Assembly: GCF_015832195.1 (NCBI RefSeq)
Contig: NC_052031.1
Location: 13,269,850 to 13,333,849, forward strand
DNA from: Motacilla alba alba
Taxonomy: Eukaryota; Chordata; Aves; Passeriformes; Motacillidae
DNA: 64,000 bases
Reading direction: 5' to 3'
The position numbers were made by a program, and so were the translations under genes. The notes below the pieces were generated by a model. The model had not been told where the DNA came from. It did not search any database and worked only from the letters and a program-made list of their open reading frames with translations. Positions within the stretch are counted from its first letter, which is position 1. Each line of letters begins with the position of its first letter. Of the stretch, positions 50,530 to 62,111 are shown piece after piece.

Positions 50530-50900
50530 AATTATCAATTTGCAGTGCCAAAAGGCAGGTTTTTTATCATTAATGTACAAGAGATCACTTGCATGGTTGG
50601 TGAGAGACTGTCTTACACATTACAGCTCTGCTCCTACACTTGGAGGCAGTCCTGAACCTCTGTATGTGTATGGCTTATATATAGTACCCGATTGGGCTCT
50701 AGGAGCTCTGATTTGCTCATTAATCTTTAATGAATAGTCCAGCTTGCACTTAGCAGCCCAAATTCCATCTTGTTTTTTATTTCATTATAGTGTAAAAATT
50801 CTTGGAGTCACCAGAGGGCATCATTACAGAGTGCTGTTTAAGTTCCCTATAAATGATGCTGTCAAAATGAAGATTTTGGGAAAAGTGCCCGCTTAGTAGT
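50530..50900. promoter_or_regulatory. candidate conserved non-coding block
   Basis: It has several homeodomain-type TTAAT/ATTAA motifs (near 50570 and 50719-50732), a TATATATA near 50675 and a CTCF-like site at 50808. There is no repeat and no splice-supported frame. The call rests on texture only. Confidence 0.25.
50808..50820 (+). promoter_or_regulatory. CTCF-like binding site
   Basis: TCACCAGAGGGCA matches 12 of 13 positions of the forward CTCF core (CCASYAGRKGGCR). This is the best of the four CTCF-like sites in the window. Occupancy is unknown. Confidence 0.45.
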
Positions 50901-53900
50901 CATGGGAGTCCTTAGAGAGACTGTGGCATTCACAGGACAAGGGAGAATTTCTGTTTGCCCTTTCCTTAGGCTCAGCACAGTACCACACATACTCTGCATT
51001 GCTGCAAATACTTCAAAGAAAAATTCAATTGAAAATAGTTTAGCTTAATTACAAGCAGATCCACATCAAAGAATTAGGAATAGAGCAATTAAAAATGTGT
51101 GTTTCATTTTCAGCCATCTCTTCCTTTCCCCACCTTCCTCATACATCTTTTAGCTGAATTCATTGTGATGAACTAAGAGATTATGACAACTTAAAAGAAA
51201 CCAGAATCTTACATACCTTATTTCACTTGAGTTTAGAGATTTTATTTCCATTCAACACTTATTTTTTCCTTCTCGATTGTGGCTTTGCCTCACAATGTGT
51301 TTCATCAGCAAAGAAAAATCATTTACCTTCCTTTACCCATTGGGACTTAAAAATGAGGAGTCTCCTATCAGTACCATACAGCCTCCTAGCTCTCCTTGCC
51401 AGCAGGGAGTCTGTTCAGCTAATTCCCACACCTCTTCATGAGCTGTTGCTGCCAGACCTGCAGCTATGTTAAGAATAAAGCAGTTCCTTTCCAAATAAAT
51501 GTTTTCAAGGACTTGTATATTTTTGTACAGTATCAGACTTTGCATTATGACATCCTTTCCACTGATTATTGATAGATTCATTTGAACTCTATTCATGCTT
51601 ATCGGGAAATATAATCTCGCACGCAAGGACAGAATGTGGCAATAGTCAGAGCTCAGAGTTGGCTCCTGGACACATCTAGGAAAGTGGAATTAAACAGTTC
51701 CTTTTTTAAAAGGCAGGAGTTAACTGCTGCAATATTGAATAAGGATTGCTGCAAGCCAGCAGCTCTGCTACACGCACTCTTGCCTGCCCCCTGCCTTCTT
51801 CCTGTAAATTTTTCCTGTTACTCTTCAGTTCAGTCATAAATTGTGTTATCCTAAACTTCTGCATTCACAGCATCCTTGTTGCACTGATGAATCTGGTCCA
51901 TTGTGAGCACTGACTATCTTTTCTCCTACATCATTGTATATTTTAGGGAAAAGCATATATACACACCTCCTGTGAAACAGCAGAATAGGATGTGAAGCAG
52001 CAACTTGAATTCAGTCTTTTACAAAGTTTTGCTCATGTACTTCAGCCATATTAGTTCTTGTACATGCTCAGTGCACACAGACTTATCAGGCCTATGGCTT
52101 ATATGAGCATTTCTCTGTTTTATCAAAACATTACAGTACAGCTGACAGTCTTCTGCAAATTGTTGCTCCTGTATTCATTTAGCAGTAATTCAGATGTTGA
52201 GAAAAACTATGAAGATGACTTACTCCCAAGATGCTGGATTTGTTTGAGCATTTTTTTCTCCTTTCTCATATTTTGCTTCATTTCATTGGGCAATTTAGGA
52301 CTAAATCTGTGAATGATCTTTCCCCAGCAGCTACATCAGACCTGGCACTGTAAAATTTTTAAACACTGATGTAAAGCTGTGTAGCCACAAGGAGCCTTTT
52401 GTTGATATTTTAAGGTCTTTAGGGTTAACAGAAGACAACAATGACCACACATTTTGGTCTAATTATTAATGACAACATTTTGTTCTCAGGAATGGCTGAT
52501 TTTGCTTGGGAGATTTCTCTCTGAATTCATTTACATTAGCTATTTTGCTATGCAAACCACACAAGTGAAGTCCTGTGCCTCTTGAAGAGCTTCACATAGT
52601 ACTTCACAAAATACCCACAAAAACTATTTTAAGAAACTTTTTCTCTCTTAATCTCTGTCTTAAGACTTTCCCCATCCTCTTCACAGAGACAAAATGTAAG
52701 CACAAAGACTTCAGTGGGCAAAGGAAGGGTACTTCCACACCCCCACTCCTGCAGTACTCCACTGATTCTGAAATGTCAGTCTGGATTATTTTTCACACAG
52801 CATCAGGTATGGTCATGAGATGGTCCTTCTGAGGCATGTAATTGTTAAAAACAGGAGACAGGAGACAAGAGGGTCAGTGCTCTCAATGGACCAAGTTCAT
52901 CAGTGCAACAAGGTTGCTGTGAATGCAAAAGTTTAGTATTAGCTCAGTGGAGGACTGGAAAAATCTTGGGAATTAAATCTATCAAGGTTTGCTAAATGAA
53001 CAAACTCCACATTCAGCTCAGGACATTAAAACTGTTGGAAGCTGGGACAGCAGTCCAGGAAGAAGCATTTATACTTGCTCTGCTAGGCTTTTATCAAGGC
53101 ACCAGCTTACAGTGTCTGCTGCAGAAAGGATCAGTAAAAGGCAGATGGGCCTCAGCCAGGCCCAGCACAATCACATTCCTTTTATATCCTAGCTGCTGCT
53201 CTGTGAAATGGTCATAATCCTCAGGAGCTTTCATGCAGAGAGAAATCTGATAGAAATACTATTTTGCTATAAGTGTTGTCACAGAATGACAGGTAGCCCA
53301 CTCTAAAAGTGCTCTGGGTCAATAAGACTGAAATAAGCAACATCTTTAATCTCCAAAGAGCCAGAAAAGTGCTGGCAAGGCACGTCATGCCTAGTTGTGT
53401 TTGCATCCTGGAGGTACCAGTAAGTTTGAGAATTTGCATCAGGCCAGAAAAATGATGATGTTTGTGTCCTTTGAGTGACTTTGAGCACTACAGATCAAAA
53501 AATGGTGAAATTTGTTTCTTCAGGCATTAAGTCACCAAAGACCCATGTTTTCAGATCTGACATAGCTTTTTAGTTAACTTTGCAAATTGATGTACCTCAT
53601 TTACACTGAAGTTTGCACTTCTGCTTATGGTCTGGTATCTGGAGAAATTAGGTATTTTCAGACAATTGCAGCGAGCAATCTGAAAAAGTATGCGACTAGA
53701 TCCACAACTGACTTCCAAGGAGATGCAGCACATTTTCCTGATACTATTACAGCCCAAAGAGGTGAATGATTATAAACATACAGCACAATCTACCAACAAA
53801 CAAGAATCTAAACTTGCATCACATTATTAACAGTCAGTTTGAAATTCAACTTAAAATCTGGCCCATCAGAGAAATTTAGTACTTAGCAGACATTGCTACT

Positions 53901-54179
53901 TTTGTGTGAATCTAAAGATTTATTTTTGTCTTTTGGAAGATATAAGTCTCAGTCTCTTTTTTTCTGTTCAAAGCTTCATTTTTAATGGCCACACTGTATA
54001 GCTAGGGTGAAGTTTGCAGACCCACCAACAACTCCTACCCATCAGAACCATGCTGGATCATGATTATGTGCCAAAGCACACACCAGTTACCCCCCAAACT
54101 AAACTAAAACCAAGGCTGAAGCTTGGCTCAGCCTCTGCTCCCGGGAAGCTGCTCACCTTACACTGCTCCCAGAAAAACA

Positions 54180-54193
54180 GCACAAGAGGGCGC
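54180..54193 (+). promoter_or_regulatory. CTCF-like binding site
   Basis: GCACAAGAGGGCGC matches 12 of 14 positions of the forward CTCF core, including the whole AGAGGGCGC half. It has the same orientation as the site 3.4 kb upstream. Confidence 0.35.
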
Positions 54194-56030
54194 CTAATGC
54201 CTCCAACATCTCGAGTCCAACTTCCACAGACTGTCTTTTCTGCAATATGTCATATTTCCAACAGCATCACAAAAGCCCTGAGCAACACCATAGCTTCAGT
54301 TTTGGTTTATCTTCAGTTTTGCTACCCTCCTGAAAGCATTTAAGAATATTTTCATCATCTGTTAAATAAAGACTGGGTTCTGTATGAAAAATTTCGAAGT
54401 CTGTATTACTTTTTTGTTGGGGGAGGGGGAGGGTGTGTGTATGCCACAGGTGAGATTTTAATGTTAGGAAGCAAAAGGAACATTTCCAGACAAGACAAAA
54501 GCCAAAGAGACAAAATAGTTTATGTCAAATTTATTCTGGCAACCACCCAAATATGGACTTTGGCAGATTGCTTGTTGGTTATAACAGAAGCCACTTCCTC
54601 TGCAGCAACAGGCATATCAACACCATTGTCTGCTTCCTGGGGATGGGCTTAGGGTGTTTCAAGCTGCAAACGTTCTTATGTGGAGCTGAGGGACTGAAAA
54701 ACAGAGCCACAAGCCCTCACCAGTGCCCCCGTGGGGAATTCTCCCATGCATACCTTGTTCGGAAATGAATTGGGGTCTTTTTCCTCCCTGCCCTGGCTCC
54801 CAGCACTCTGACAGCTCCATTCAGCAGTGGGGAAGAAGGCTCTGCCCAGGGCTGCTCCACAGCTGCAGATGACTCATGCTGGAAGAGCCCCTTTGAGCCA
54901 CATTTAAGTTTTCCCAAGTTCATTTTAACACACCGATTTCTACCACTTTAAAGCTCCCTGCATAATGGAGCTTACACAGCACAACCCAGCCTGTGCACAG
55001 GTACAGACCTCACCAAGGAGCAGGCCCAGGCTGCTCCCCAGGGTTGCAGAGCCACCTGCTCCCCCTCTTGAAGCCACATTCCTCTCTCTCCCGCAGCAAC
55101 ATCCCTCAAGGACAAACTGCTTGATCTGTGCTGCCTTCTTGGGACAGGCAGGAGAACCAGAGAAACAAACCCTGCTGCTCTTCTGGGCTATGAAAGAGCA
55201 CTGGGCAAACAGGACTTTCTCAGTGCTTTCCTCCCAAGAGCAGGGCTGCCCAGCCAGAGGAGCAGGGATGTGTTTGAAGCTCTCATTCCTGCTTTTCACT
55301 GCGTTGTTTGCTTAGGGAAAGGATATTCCCTACCCCTGCCTTCACTTCTACAGCACCACACAGGCTCTGAAGGCGCACACAGAGCTACGCAGGCTCCAGG
55401 TGCTCACCCATATTAGCTGAACGCAGATGTTCCTGTAAGGAGCTTCCTACTAAAGATGACATGACATGGCACTTCTCCTGCCTCTTCCTCCTGCTCTGCC
55501 ACCCACTTCCATCCAAGGGAGGCTCACAAAAGGGATCTTCCATTTGGATTTTAGCCATCAGAACAGGAGCAAGGTCTTCTTGCAGGGGCACGAAAAGCTT
55601 TTCTTGCAGGAGTTGGGGCAGAGCCCACCACTGTGCTCCTCCCCAGTGGTGTGTGAGAATGACATCATTATGCCAATAAACGAGACAGGAAGTGCAGCCA
55701 AGCAGAAAAACCACAGAAAGTGTCTGTGAAGTTCTGCCAAGAATGCTAACAATGGCGCTAACCAGAAAACAAGAAAGGGTTTGGTTTGTCTAATTTCTTC
55801 CAGTTTTAGTAATTTCTAGTGTCACTTGTAACAGCAGATAGTAAAAAGCCAGGTTCTTGGAGAGACACTGCTTGGGGCCTTTTTTTCTCTTTTTCCAAGG
55901 TGATGGTGACCTTCTACTGTCTTACCCCAGTCCAAAAATTTCACAGTACTCTGACACCAGTCTAATGATCCAAATAAACTGCCTGGGATTGCTAAATCTC
56001 CCCCTTTTTTTTTTTTCCTTCCCCTGTGTT

Positions 56031-56059
56031 ACAGTTGGTAATAGTGCATTACCAACTGT
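56031..56059. repeat. perfect 12-bp hairpin at a splice-acceptor-like site
   Basis: ACAGTTGGTAAT (56031-56042) and ATTACCAACTGT (56048-56059) pair perfectly around a 5-base loop. The tract just before it (ccccctttttttttttttccttcccctgtgttacag) is a near-ideal plus-strand 3' splice site, with its AG inside the left arm. A frame after it stays open for 36 codons. Confidence 0.75.
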
Positions 56060-56298
56060 CTTGGCAAGGCATTCCTGTATCTGTCTTTCTACTATGTGGA
56101 TTCTTTTATTTTACAGAACATTGCAGCTGCCCAGGTCTGAGCTAATGCTTCTTTTGAGTCACATATTTCATCTTGTAATGTGAACACACAGGCCCATTTG
56201 AACTTGACATGTTAAGCAGTTCTCCCTCCATCAGTCATAGAAATCTCTAACCAGATCCTAGAAGCTCACAGACAGCCAAGTCTGTGTCCCCTACCTAC

Positions 56299-56350
56299 CT
56301 TTTTGTCAAGCAGCTGACCAACAGTGGCACTGCTCAGGAGATGGGTGCCA
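56299..56350 (-). CDS. candidate minus-strand exon, unknown gene
   Basis: Acceptor ggctttgcttccctgctgccaag and donor AAAAAG|gtaggt bound 52 bases. One leading base, then 17 codons reading GTHLLSSATVGQLLDKK, ending on a codon boundary. The peptide looks protein-like but is short and unassigned. Confidence 0.15.
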
Positions 56351-57357
56351 CTTGGCAGCAGGGAAGCAAAGCCTTCAACAACCACGGCTTTCCAGATAGT
56401 TACAGATGGGGGCATAACTTACAGACAGGACTTCATGAAATCATAAAGCCAATCTGACTGCCAACTGCTGCCAAATCAGGAAATTGCCCCTCCTGCTTCC
56501 CTTGCACTGGCACCTACTTGACTCTGTAACAAGTCATTCACAGAGCTACACAGGCATTGATCAAACACTGCAAGGAAAGTGAGGTTTCTCCTGCTGACCC
56601 AGCTCACTGCAACTTCACCTTCCTGACAGCAGTGGTAAGCAGGTGCACTGCAAAGGGAAGGAAGCTAACAAATACTCTGAGTTATGATACAGCGTCTGTA
56701 CAGTGTAATACAAAATATTGCAGCCTTGGCAACGTATCATTCCCCCCAAAAGCTTGTTCCTAAACTGCCATTTTCTACAACATAAACAATCCCACACACA
56801 AATTAAATTAAATACAAGCAGGTGCTACTGTTACTGACATGACATTTTCAGTTCCCTGCAGTTATATCATCTATATTTATTAGAAAAATACAGTTATTAA
56901 ATAAGTTGGTACTTCCCCTCATAATTCAGCATGTTTTCCTAAAACCTGCAGGTATTAAAAATATTAATTCAGCTCCTTGACCTTCAGAAAATTTTATTTA
57001 ATGATCCTGTTTAACTCTCATACAGTTAAGATGTGATGAAAATACCAATGGAGATGCAGCAAATGACAGATTTATTCAGACCCAGCTCTTAAATGGGTGC
57101 TGGTACAAAATACACCCATAAATCAGACTTTCCAAAAAAATCCCAACCTTAAATAGGATTAAGCAGTCTTCAAATAACCACTACTCTTATTAACAGTCTG
57201 CCATCAAATTAAGTCAGCCTTTCTTTCATTTATATCCAACATATATATGACGGCAGAGAATCTGACCCTCTAGAAAAAAAAGCTGTGTACAGCTGTGACA
57301 ATGACATTACTCCTGAGTGCAGTCACCTGTGGTGTGAGATACAGGCCCCAAATTTAC

Positions 57358-57400
57358 CTGCCTTAATTTTGTAAGCATGCTCCCCAATAAAGCCAAAAGG
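57358..57400 (-). CDS. candidate minus-strand exon, unknown gene
   Basis: A strong acceptor (cttgtttggtttctttttaaag) and donor (GGCAG|gtaaat) enclose 43 bases. The frame starting at the first base reads PFGFIGEHAYKIKA with one base left over. No linked exon in a matching phase was found, so chance is a real option. Confidence 0.18.
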
Positions 57401-58071
57401 CTTTAAAAAGAAACCAAACAAGAGAAAGAATAGCGACTCCTGGTTTAGAACCCATAGCAAATAATTCTGTGCTTTGGTTACAAAAGGAGGTACACAAATG
57501 AATGGATGTGCTGCTTTTGACAGCAGCAGGAACTGGGTTGTCTTGCCACTTCCCAGGGCCGTTCTACTTCTTTGTACCAGGTGCAGAAAAAACCCAAAAA
57601 TTTCTGATGTATGCATTTCTTCAGATAACTGAAAATTCTCACTGCTGCTATTGGTTCAAAGCTTCACAATTACAAGAAGATTAACAGTTTCTGTTCTGAG
57701 TCACCTCTAAAGAAAGTTAAAGTCAGTACAAATAAGGCTGACCAAATGTAGAGGGCAGTCCTCCAGTCTGGAGGGATCTCTTATCATATTCCTCACTAAC
57801 ACCCAGTAGCACATCAAGGACATAAGCACAGGCCACATCTGGAATACAGGCACCTAAGGGAATTTATGAATTCCTGCTCTTTTAAGGACAGTATTTACAA
57901 TTGCAGCTTTCCCCCTGCACAAAAGCAGCCATGCTGTGGTACAGAGCAGCACCTCCAGGAAGCCAAGACAAGGCCACCAGCATCTGAAGCCTTGCTAATG
58001 GCAACAAGGAGTCTTCCAGTATACGAAGGGACCCTACAGAAAAACCAGAAAGGGACTTCCTACAAGAGCAT

Positions 58072-58342
58072 GTAGTGATAGGACAAGGGGGAATGGCTTC
58101 AATCTGAAAGAGGGCAAGTTTAGATTAGGTATCAGGAAGAAATACTTTAGTGTGAGAGTGGTGAAACACAAGAACAGGCTGTACAGAGAAGCTGCGGATG
58201 TCCCACCTCTGAAGTGTGCAAGGGCAGGCTGGATGGGGCCCTGAGTAATTTGGTGCAGGGGAAGGGGTCCCTGTCCATGGCAGGGGGTAGAATTAGATAT
58301 CTTTAAGATCCCTTCCAATCAGACCATTCTATGAGTCTATGA
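58072..58342 (+). mobile_element. CR1 LINE 3' end
   Basis: A 5'-truncated copy starting at 'tagtgataggacaaggggg'. It passes 'aggtatcaggaagaaatact' and 'aggctggatggggccctgag', then ends with 'gatcccttccaatcagacc' and ATTCTATGAGTCTATGA. It has the same layout as the copy at 36.6 kb. It interrupts the otherwise unique DNA between the candidate minus-strand segments. Confidence 0.93.
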
Positions 58343-59699
58343 TAAGGGGAACACTACTGACTGAATTGTTCTTCTGGTGACTAGCAGCCACTGGAGAGAC
58401 AGAAGGTCAACATCCATTTGTGGCGAGTTCTTTCAAAATATGAAACATAGCTACAGTGAAATGAACACAAGTCTGAAGGCTTTGTGCCCTGATATCCCAC
58501 ACAGCATCATCCTGTGGAGCAACAATGACTTATTTAGGCCAGGATGGATGGTCTGGAAATGCTCCCTGCTGAGGCCAACACAATTTAGTCTCAACAAAGA
58601 ATTCGTAAGTACTCAAATTGCAGACTGAGCCTGCCCAGGTTGCATACTTTCAGGCTGAACAGGACCATGCAATCACAGAAATACAGTATTATCCACCAAT
58701 GTAACTGTGTGCTTCTATGGAAGCACAAAGGTTTTTATCTTTAAGCAGCTACTTACCCTTGAACACATCTCACAAAAGCATTGGGCTGCTTCAGCAATAC
58801 TGTGCAATTAATGACTGATACAGCTGTACATTCACTGCAGATTTCTGGCAGCTGTAGCTGCATCATGAGACCGGTCATTTATTGTTACAAAGAGACACTG
58901 AAGAGACACAGAAAGAAACTTGCACTTGGGTGTGTCCTTCCAAAAACACTGCAAAGGAGGACTTTATTGGGCTAGGAGAAACTATTCCCGAAACACGAGG
59001 ATGGCCTGGGTGCTCTCCCACCCTTGGGGTCACCAAGAGAGTTCACTCCAGTGCCAGGCTATAGCACACAGCAGCTCTGCATGAAAAAGCAAATCTCATC
59101 CCAAGGGAACTTCTGTTTACTTGAATGCCTCCCCTATAATCCCATTTTATGGTCCACATGTTTTGGGAGTGCTGCACAGTCAGGAGACTGGCAGAGACTA
59201 AAGGGAAGTGATTCCTTTCAGCGGGCTGTAGAAAAGCAGGGCACCCTCGTGGCAGCCTTCTGCTTAGATACATCTGTATTATCGTAACAAATATTTTAGT
59301 CTTAAATGGGTACTGAACTCTAGCAAAAAATATAAGCTGTTGCTTTTTTGAAGTAAGGAAAACATAATACAAGTGGTTTAAAATTAACATTGGAACACTA
59401 TTCCTGTTTAAAAGTTAAAAATGAAAGCACCTCAGCTTTTTAAAAAATAACCTCCAAGATGATAATGAACATTCAAAAAAGGGAAGAGTCAATAGGTTTT
59501 AGTGGTTTTGACTTGGTAGCTCCCTTCATGAATAGGTCCATTAGCTTGCAGGCTGAAAAACACAACCCAGCAATAAGCATGGGTAGAGACTCAGAAACAC
59601 TAAGCACTTCCTGGTGGGGTATCAGATCTGGACACCCCACATTCTCTCTTTCTGCAGTGAAGACTGAGCAGAGGTGAATCAGTGTCATGGAGAACTCAC

Positions 59700-59761
59700 C
59701 CTGCTTGAAGAAAACTTCATATCCTGTAACTCCCACTCCAGGATAGTAAATACTGGCATGG
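59700..59761 (-). CDS. candidate minus-strand exon, unknown gene
   Basis: The acceptor (gttttttgtgtgcag) and a consensus donor (CAGG|gtgagt) surround 62 bases. One frame reads HASIYYPGVGVTGYEVFFKQ between a leading base and one left over; a second frame is also open. The peptide looks protein-like. It does not join in phase to the 60718-61017 segment unless a weak internal donor there is used. Confidence 0.18.
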
Positions 59762-59869
59762 CTGCACACAAAAAACTTTCAGGTTGAAAGTATGTGAATT
59801 ATCAATTGATTTACTCACCTGATAAATACTCTCAGCTACTTTTACCAACACAAACTCTTTGTTCTCTAG

Positions 59870-59911
59870 CCAGGGAGCCTAATGTTTTAATCCCCGTCCC
59901 CCAGCCTGCTG
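59870..59911 (+). CDS. candidate plus-strand exon, unknown
   Basis: The acceptor (caaactctttgttctctag) and donor (CTG|gtaaga) bound 42 bases. A single frame is open and reads REPNVLIPVPQPA with symmetric phase. It lies on the strand opposite to its neighbours, so it either belongs to an antisense transcript or is fortuitous. Confidence 0.12.
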
Positions 59912-60717
59912 GTAAGAGCACAGTGCTCAGTACCTGGCAGGACCAAGCACTTGTTAAGCTGCTGTGGCTCCTTTGCATTAGTATTTTCCATACAATATTT
60001 TGAAATACAAGGGAGGCCCAAAATACAGTGACTTATAACCCTGAAGAACAATGAGCATTTCTGTGAGCTGGTTTTCTACACAGGATGTGGGCTGGGCCTC
60101 CTTGAGTTTGTGTAATCTGTCTGGAAGTCCAAAAACCACACTCTGAAAACATGCTTTTCCTTTAACAAACAGTCAGTCACACACACACAGAGTCTAACAG
60201 TAGTTTACATGTCTCTCATCCACCATTAGGGAAAATTTTCATTAATATTTTTTCAAGCATTTTTTACATCAAATTAGGCACACAGACTGTACCTAATTAA
60301 AACACATGGACTTTTTTTAATCCAGCAAGAACTACATCAAGGGATGGAAGATTCACTTATTTAAAATTATATCAGAAGTTGCACTTCTGATAGTGTTTTA
60401 GGGGACAGTTCACATCCTAGGATCATTAGAGCCCAGGACAAAAACTCAAAGGCACTGGAAACATTATCATGGAATGTGCTGGGAAGGGTTATCCTGTGAA
60501 GTGGCTTTTCTAGATGTTAAACCTAAGTCATTAGGTTTAAATACGTCAGGCAGTCCTCTGAAGTCCCATATTTTAGATACTCATCTATAGATCAACTCTT
60601 TCTCTTTTCTCCAAACAGCATCAGAGGACAGTCCAACAAATGGAACTGTTTGCGGAACAAGGATTGGACAATGTACAGCAGAGGTTAAAACACAAGAGAG
60701 AAATCCAGAACTCTCCT

Positions 60718-61017
60718 CTAGCACTGCAGGGTAAAAAGCATATCTGAAGCCATTTTTGAAGAAAAGGGATACAGGAGTGTTGCACTGTTTGACACTATTC
60801 CATATTCAGAGAGCTTAACTCCAACTGGAGTTGATCTGCCTGCAAATTTAACTACAACTCCTCCATCCCTTTCCTGTTTGCCTCTTGGAGCTGCAAGACC
60901 TGGTTTATCAAAAACAATTGCTGAAGTAGAGTTCATATGAATTCTCTTAAAGTTTGTCTTCATAGTAAATGTGCCAATCTTATACTTGACACCGAAACTC
61001 AGTACAGTAACAAGCTG
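60718..61017 (-). CDS. candidate terminal exon of an unknown minus-strand gene
   Basis: A 99-codon frame runs from an acceptor-like AG (ct at 61018-61019) to a TAG at 60718-60720. The residues look more like a real protein than other frames in the window: NST glycosylation motif, then an Ala-Ile-Val-Phe-Asp-Lys-Pro-Gly-Leu run, a Lys-Gln-Glu-Arg-Asp-Gly-Gly turn, and alternating beta-type segments (VVVKFAGRSTPVGVKL). No signal peptide or membrane segment is visible. It starts on a codon boundary and so accepts the phase left by the 61751 segment. The acceptor pyrimidine tract is poor and no nearby AATAAA was found downstream. Lengths near 100 codons also occur by chance here. No family is recognised. 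Confidence 0.27.
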   Translation of the reverse strand, partial: QLVTVLSFGVKYKIGTFTMKTNFKRIHMNSTSAIVFDKPGLAAPRGKQERDGGVVVKFAGRSTPVGVKLSEYGIVSNSATLLYPFSSKMASDMLFTLQC

Positions 61018-61750
61018 CTAGGAATACTTCTCTTCTATGAGGAAAGCAAGCTGTATGAAGCAGGTATGTATGTCAAAATACTTGATATCATTTTACTACC
61101 ATAACTTCCAGGATTACATGTTTTTAATTCCTAGTGAAATTGATAGTAATTTGAAACCCTATCATATTGCCAGTGCTCACAGTATTTTGTTAATATTTTT
61201 GAAGCTACAGCAAGTAGCTTTTCTTACTTTCTGTGGGAAATCAGAAAGAATGGGACTTAAGATTGAGCAAGTGGGCAAAAAACCCATGACTACTTCAGCA
61301 TACTGAAATTTATTTTTGCACACAATCAGGTTTCAAGTGGCTAGAAAACATCAAGAAATCTTTCCCCCCACTTTCATATGTTAATTCAGATAGCATCTTA
61401 TACTCATTTAGGCAAATTATGAAAGAATAAATCCTCAGCCATGTTCAACACAGCAGTTCTTACAACACCCTATGATATTCTGACAATTACCACACAATTT
61501 GAGTCAGAAACTATTACATTCAGCACAGAACTGGTTGGCTTCTGTCTTCATGTCCAGCAAGTTCCTGCCTTAGAACATGTTCTATGCAAAAACATCTCCT
61601 GCAGCCATGGAGGGGAGAGCTGCAAGGAAATCCCAAAACCCAGCAGGAAGTAACATCTCTGTGATTCAACATGTTGAGTCTTTTCCCCTGAGAAACCAGT
61701 AAAAAAGGCACAGCATTAACTGCACAGAAAAAAATCCTTATCCTGTCTAC

Positions 61751-61839
61751 ATTACAGATTCTGGAACCACTGTAGTTTGAGTGACTGAGCCTGTCTCCCT
61801 CTTCAGATTTAAGCAAGTCTTCCTTCAGTGTACTTTCAC
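61751..61839 (-). CDS. candidate middle exon of an unknown minus-strand gene
   Basis: The acceptor (ttttctcaactaccctag) leads into 89 bases. Joined to the left-over base of the 62017 segment it reads a Gly then ESTLKEDLLKSEEGDRLSHS and further polar residues, ending at AAT|gtagac on a codon boundary. An alternative donor lies six bases earlier. The donor is weak. The match of phase on both sides is the main support. Confidence 0.2.
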
Positions 61840-62016
61840 CTAGGGTAGTTGAGAAAAGAAAAAAGACTTGTTAGATGTTGCAAAACAATTGCATTTCACC
61901 TCCATCGGCTGTGCAAGAACAGCAGAAAAAAAACTGGATGGATTAACTAGTTTTGATCATTTTACTTGGAAAAAAAAAGCCACAAAACACCCCACAAAAA
62001 TGTTATAGGATTATAC

Positions 62017-62111
62017 CACAGTCTGTCACTGCAGTGGAAGTAAAGCAACACATCTCAGCAAAAGCTTTCAATGTGCTAGGGTATGTGCTGTAGGCTTCCA
62101 CATTACAGAGA
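62017..62111 (-). CDS. candidate upstream exon of an unknown minus-strand gene
   Basis: A strong acceptor (cttgtaccttctttctgtccag) leads into 95 bases that end at TGTG|gtataa. The frame has 31 codons with four cysteines (LCNVEAYSTYPSTLKAFAEM, then Cys-Cys-Phe-Thr) and leaves one base, which completes a Gly codon with the next candidate. No domain is recognised and no upstream partner was found before the window end. Confidence 0.2.

Larger units (their letters stand above)
45530..58071. other. unique DNA with scattered exon-like segments
   Basis: No repeat family is evident. It holds candidate minus-strand segments at 47870-47965, 56299-56350 and 57358-57400, CTCF-like sites at 50808 and 54180, a T/G-rich tract at 49778-49917, a hairpin at 56031-56059, and a G-rich run at 54419-54433. 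Frames near 54940-55730 overlap on both strands and reflect higher GC content. Confidence 0.45.

Noticed and set aside
59242..59260. Further CTCF-like site (CACCCTCGTGG)
   Set aside because: It has two or more mismatches to the core, weaker than the four listed.
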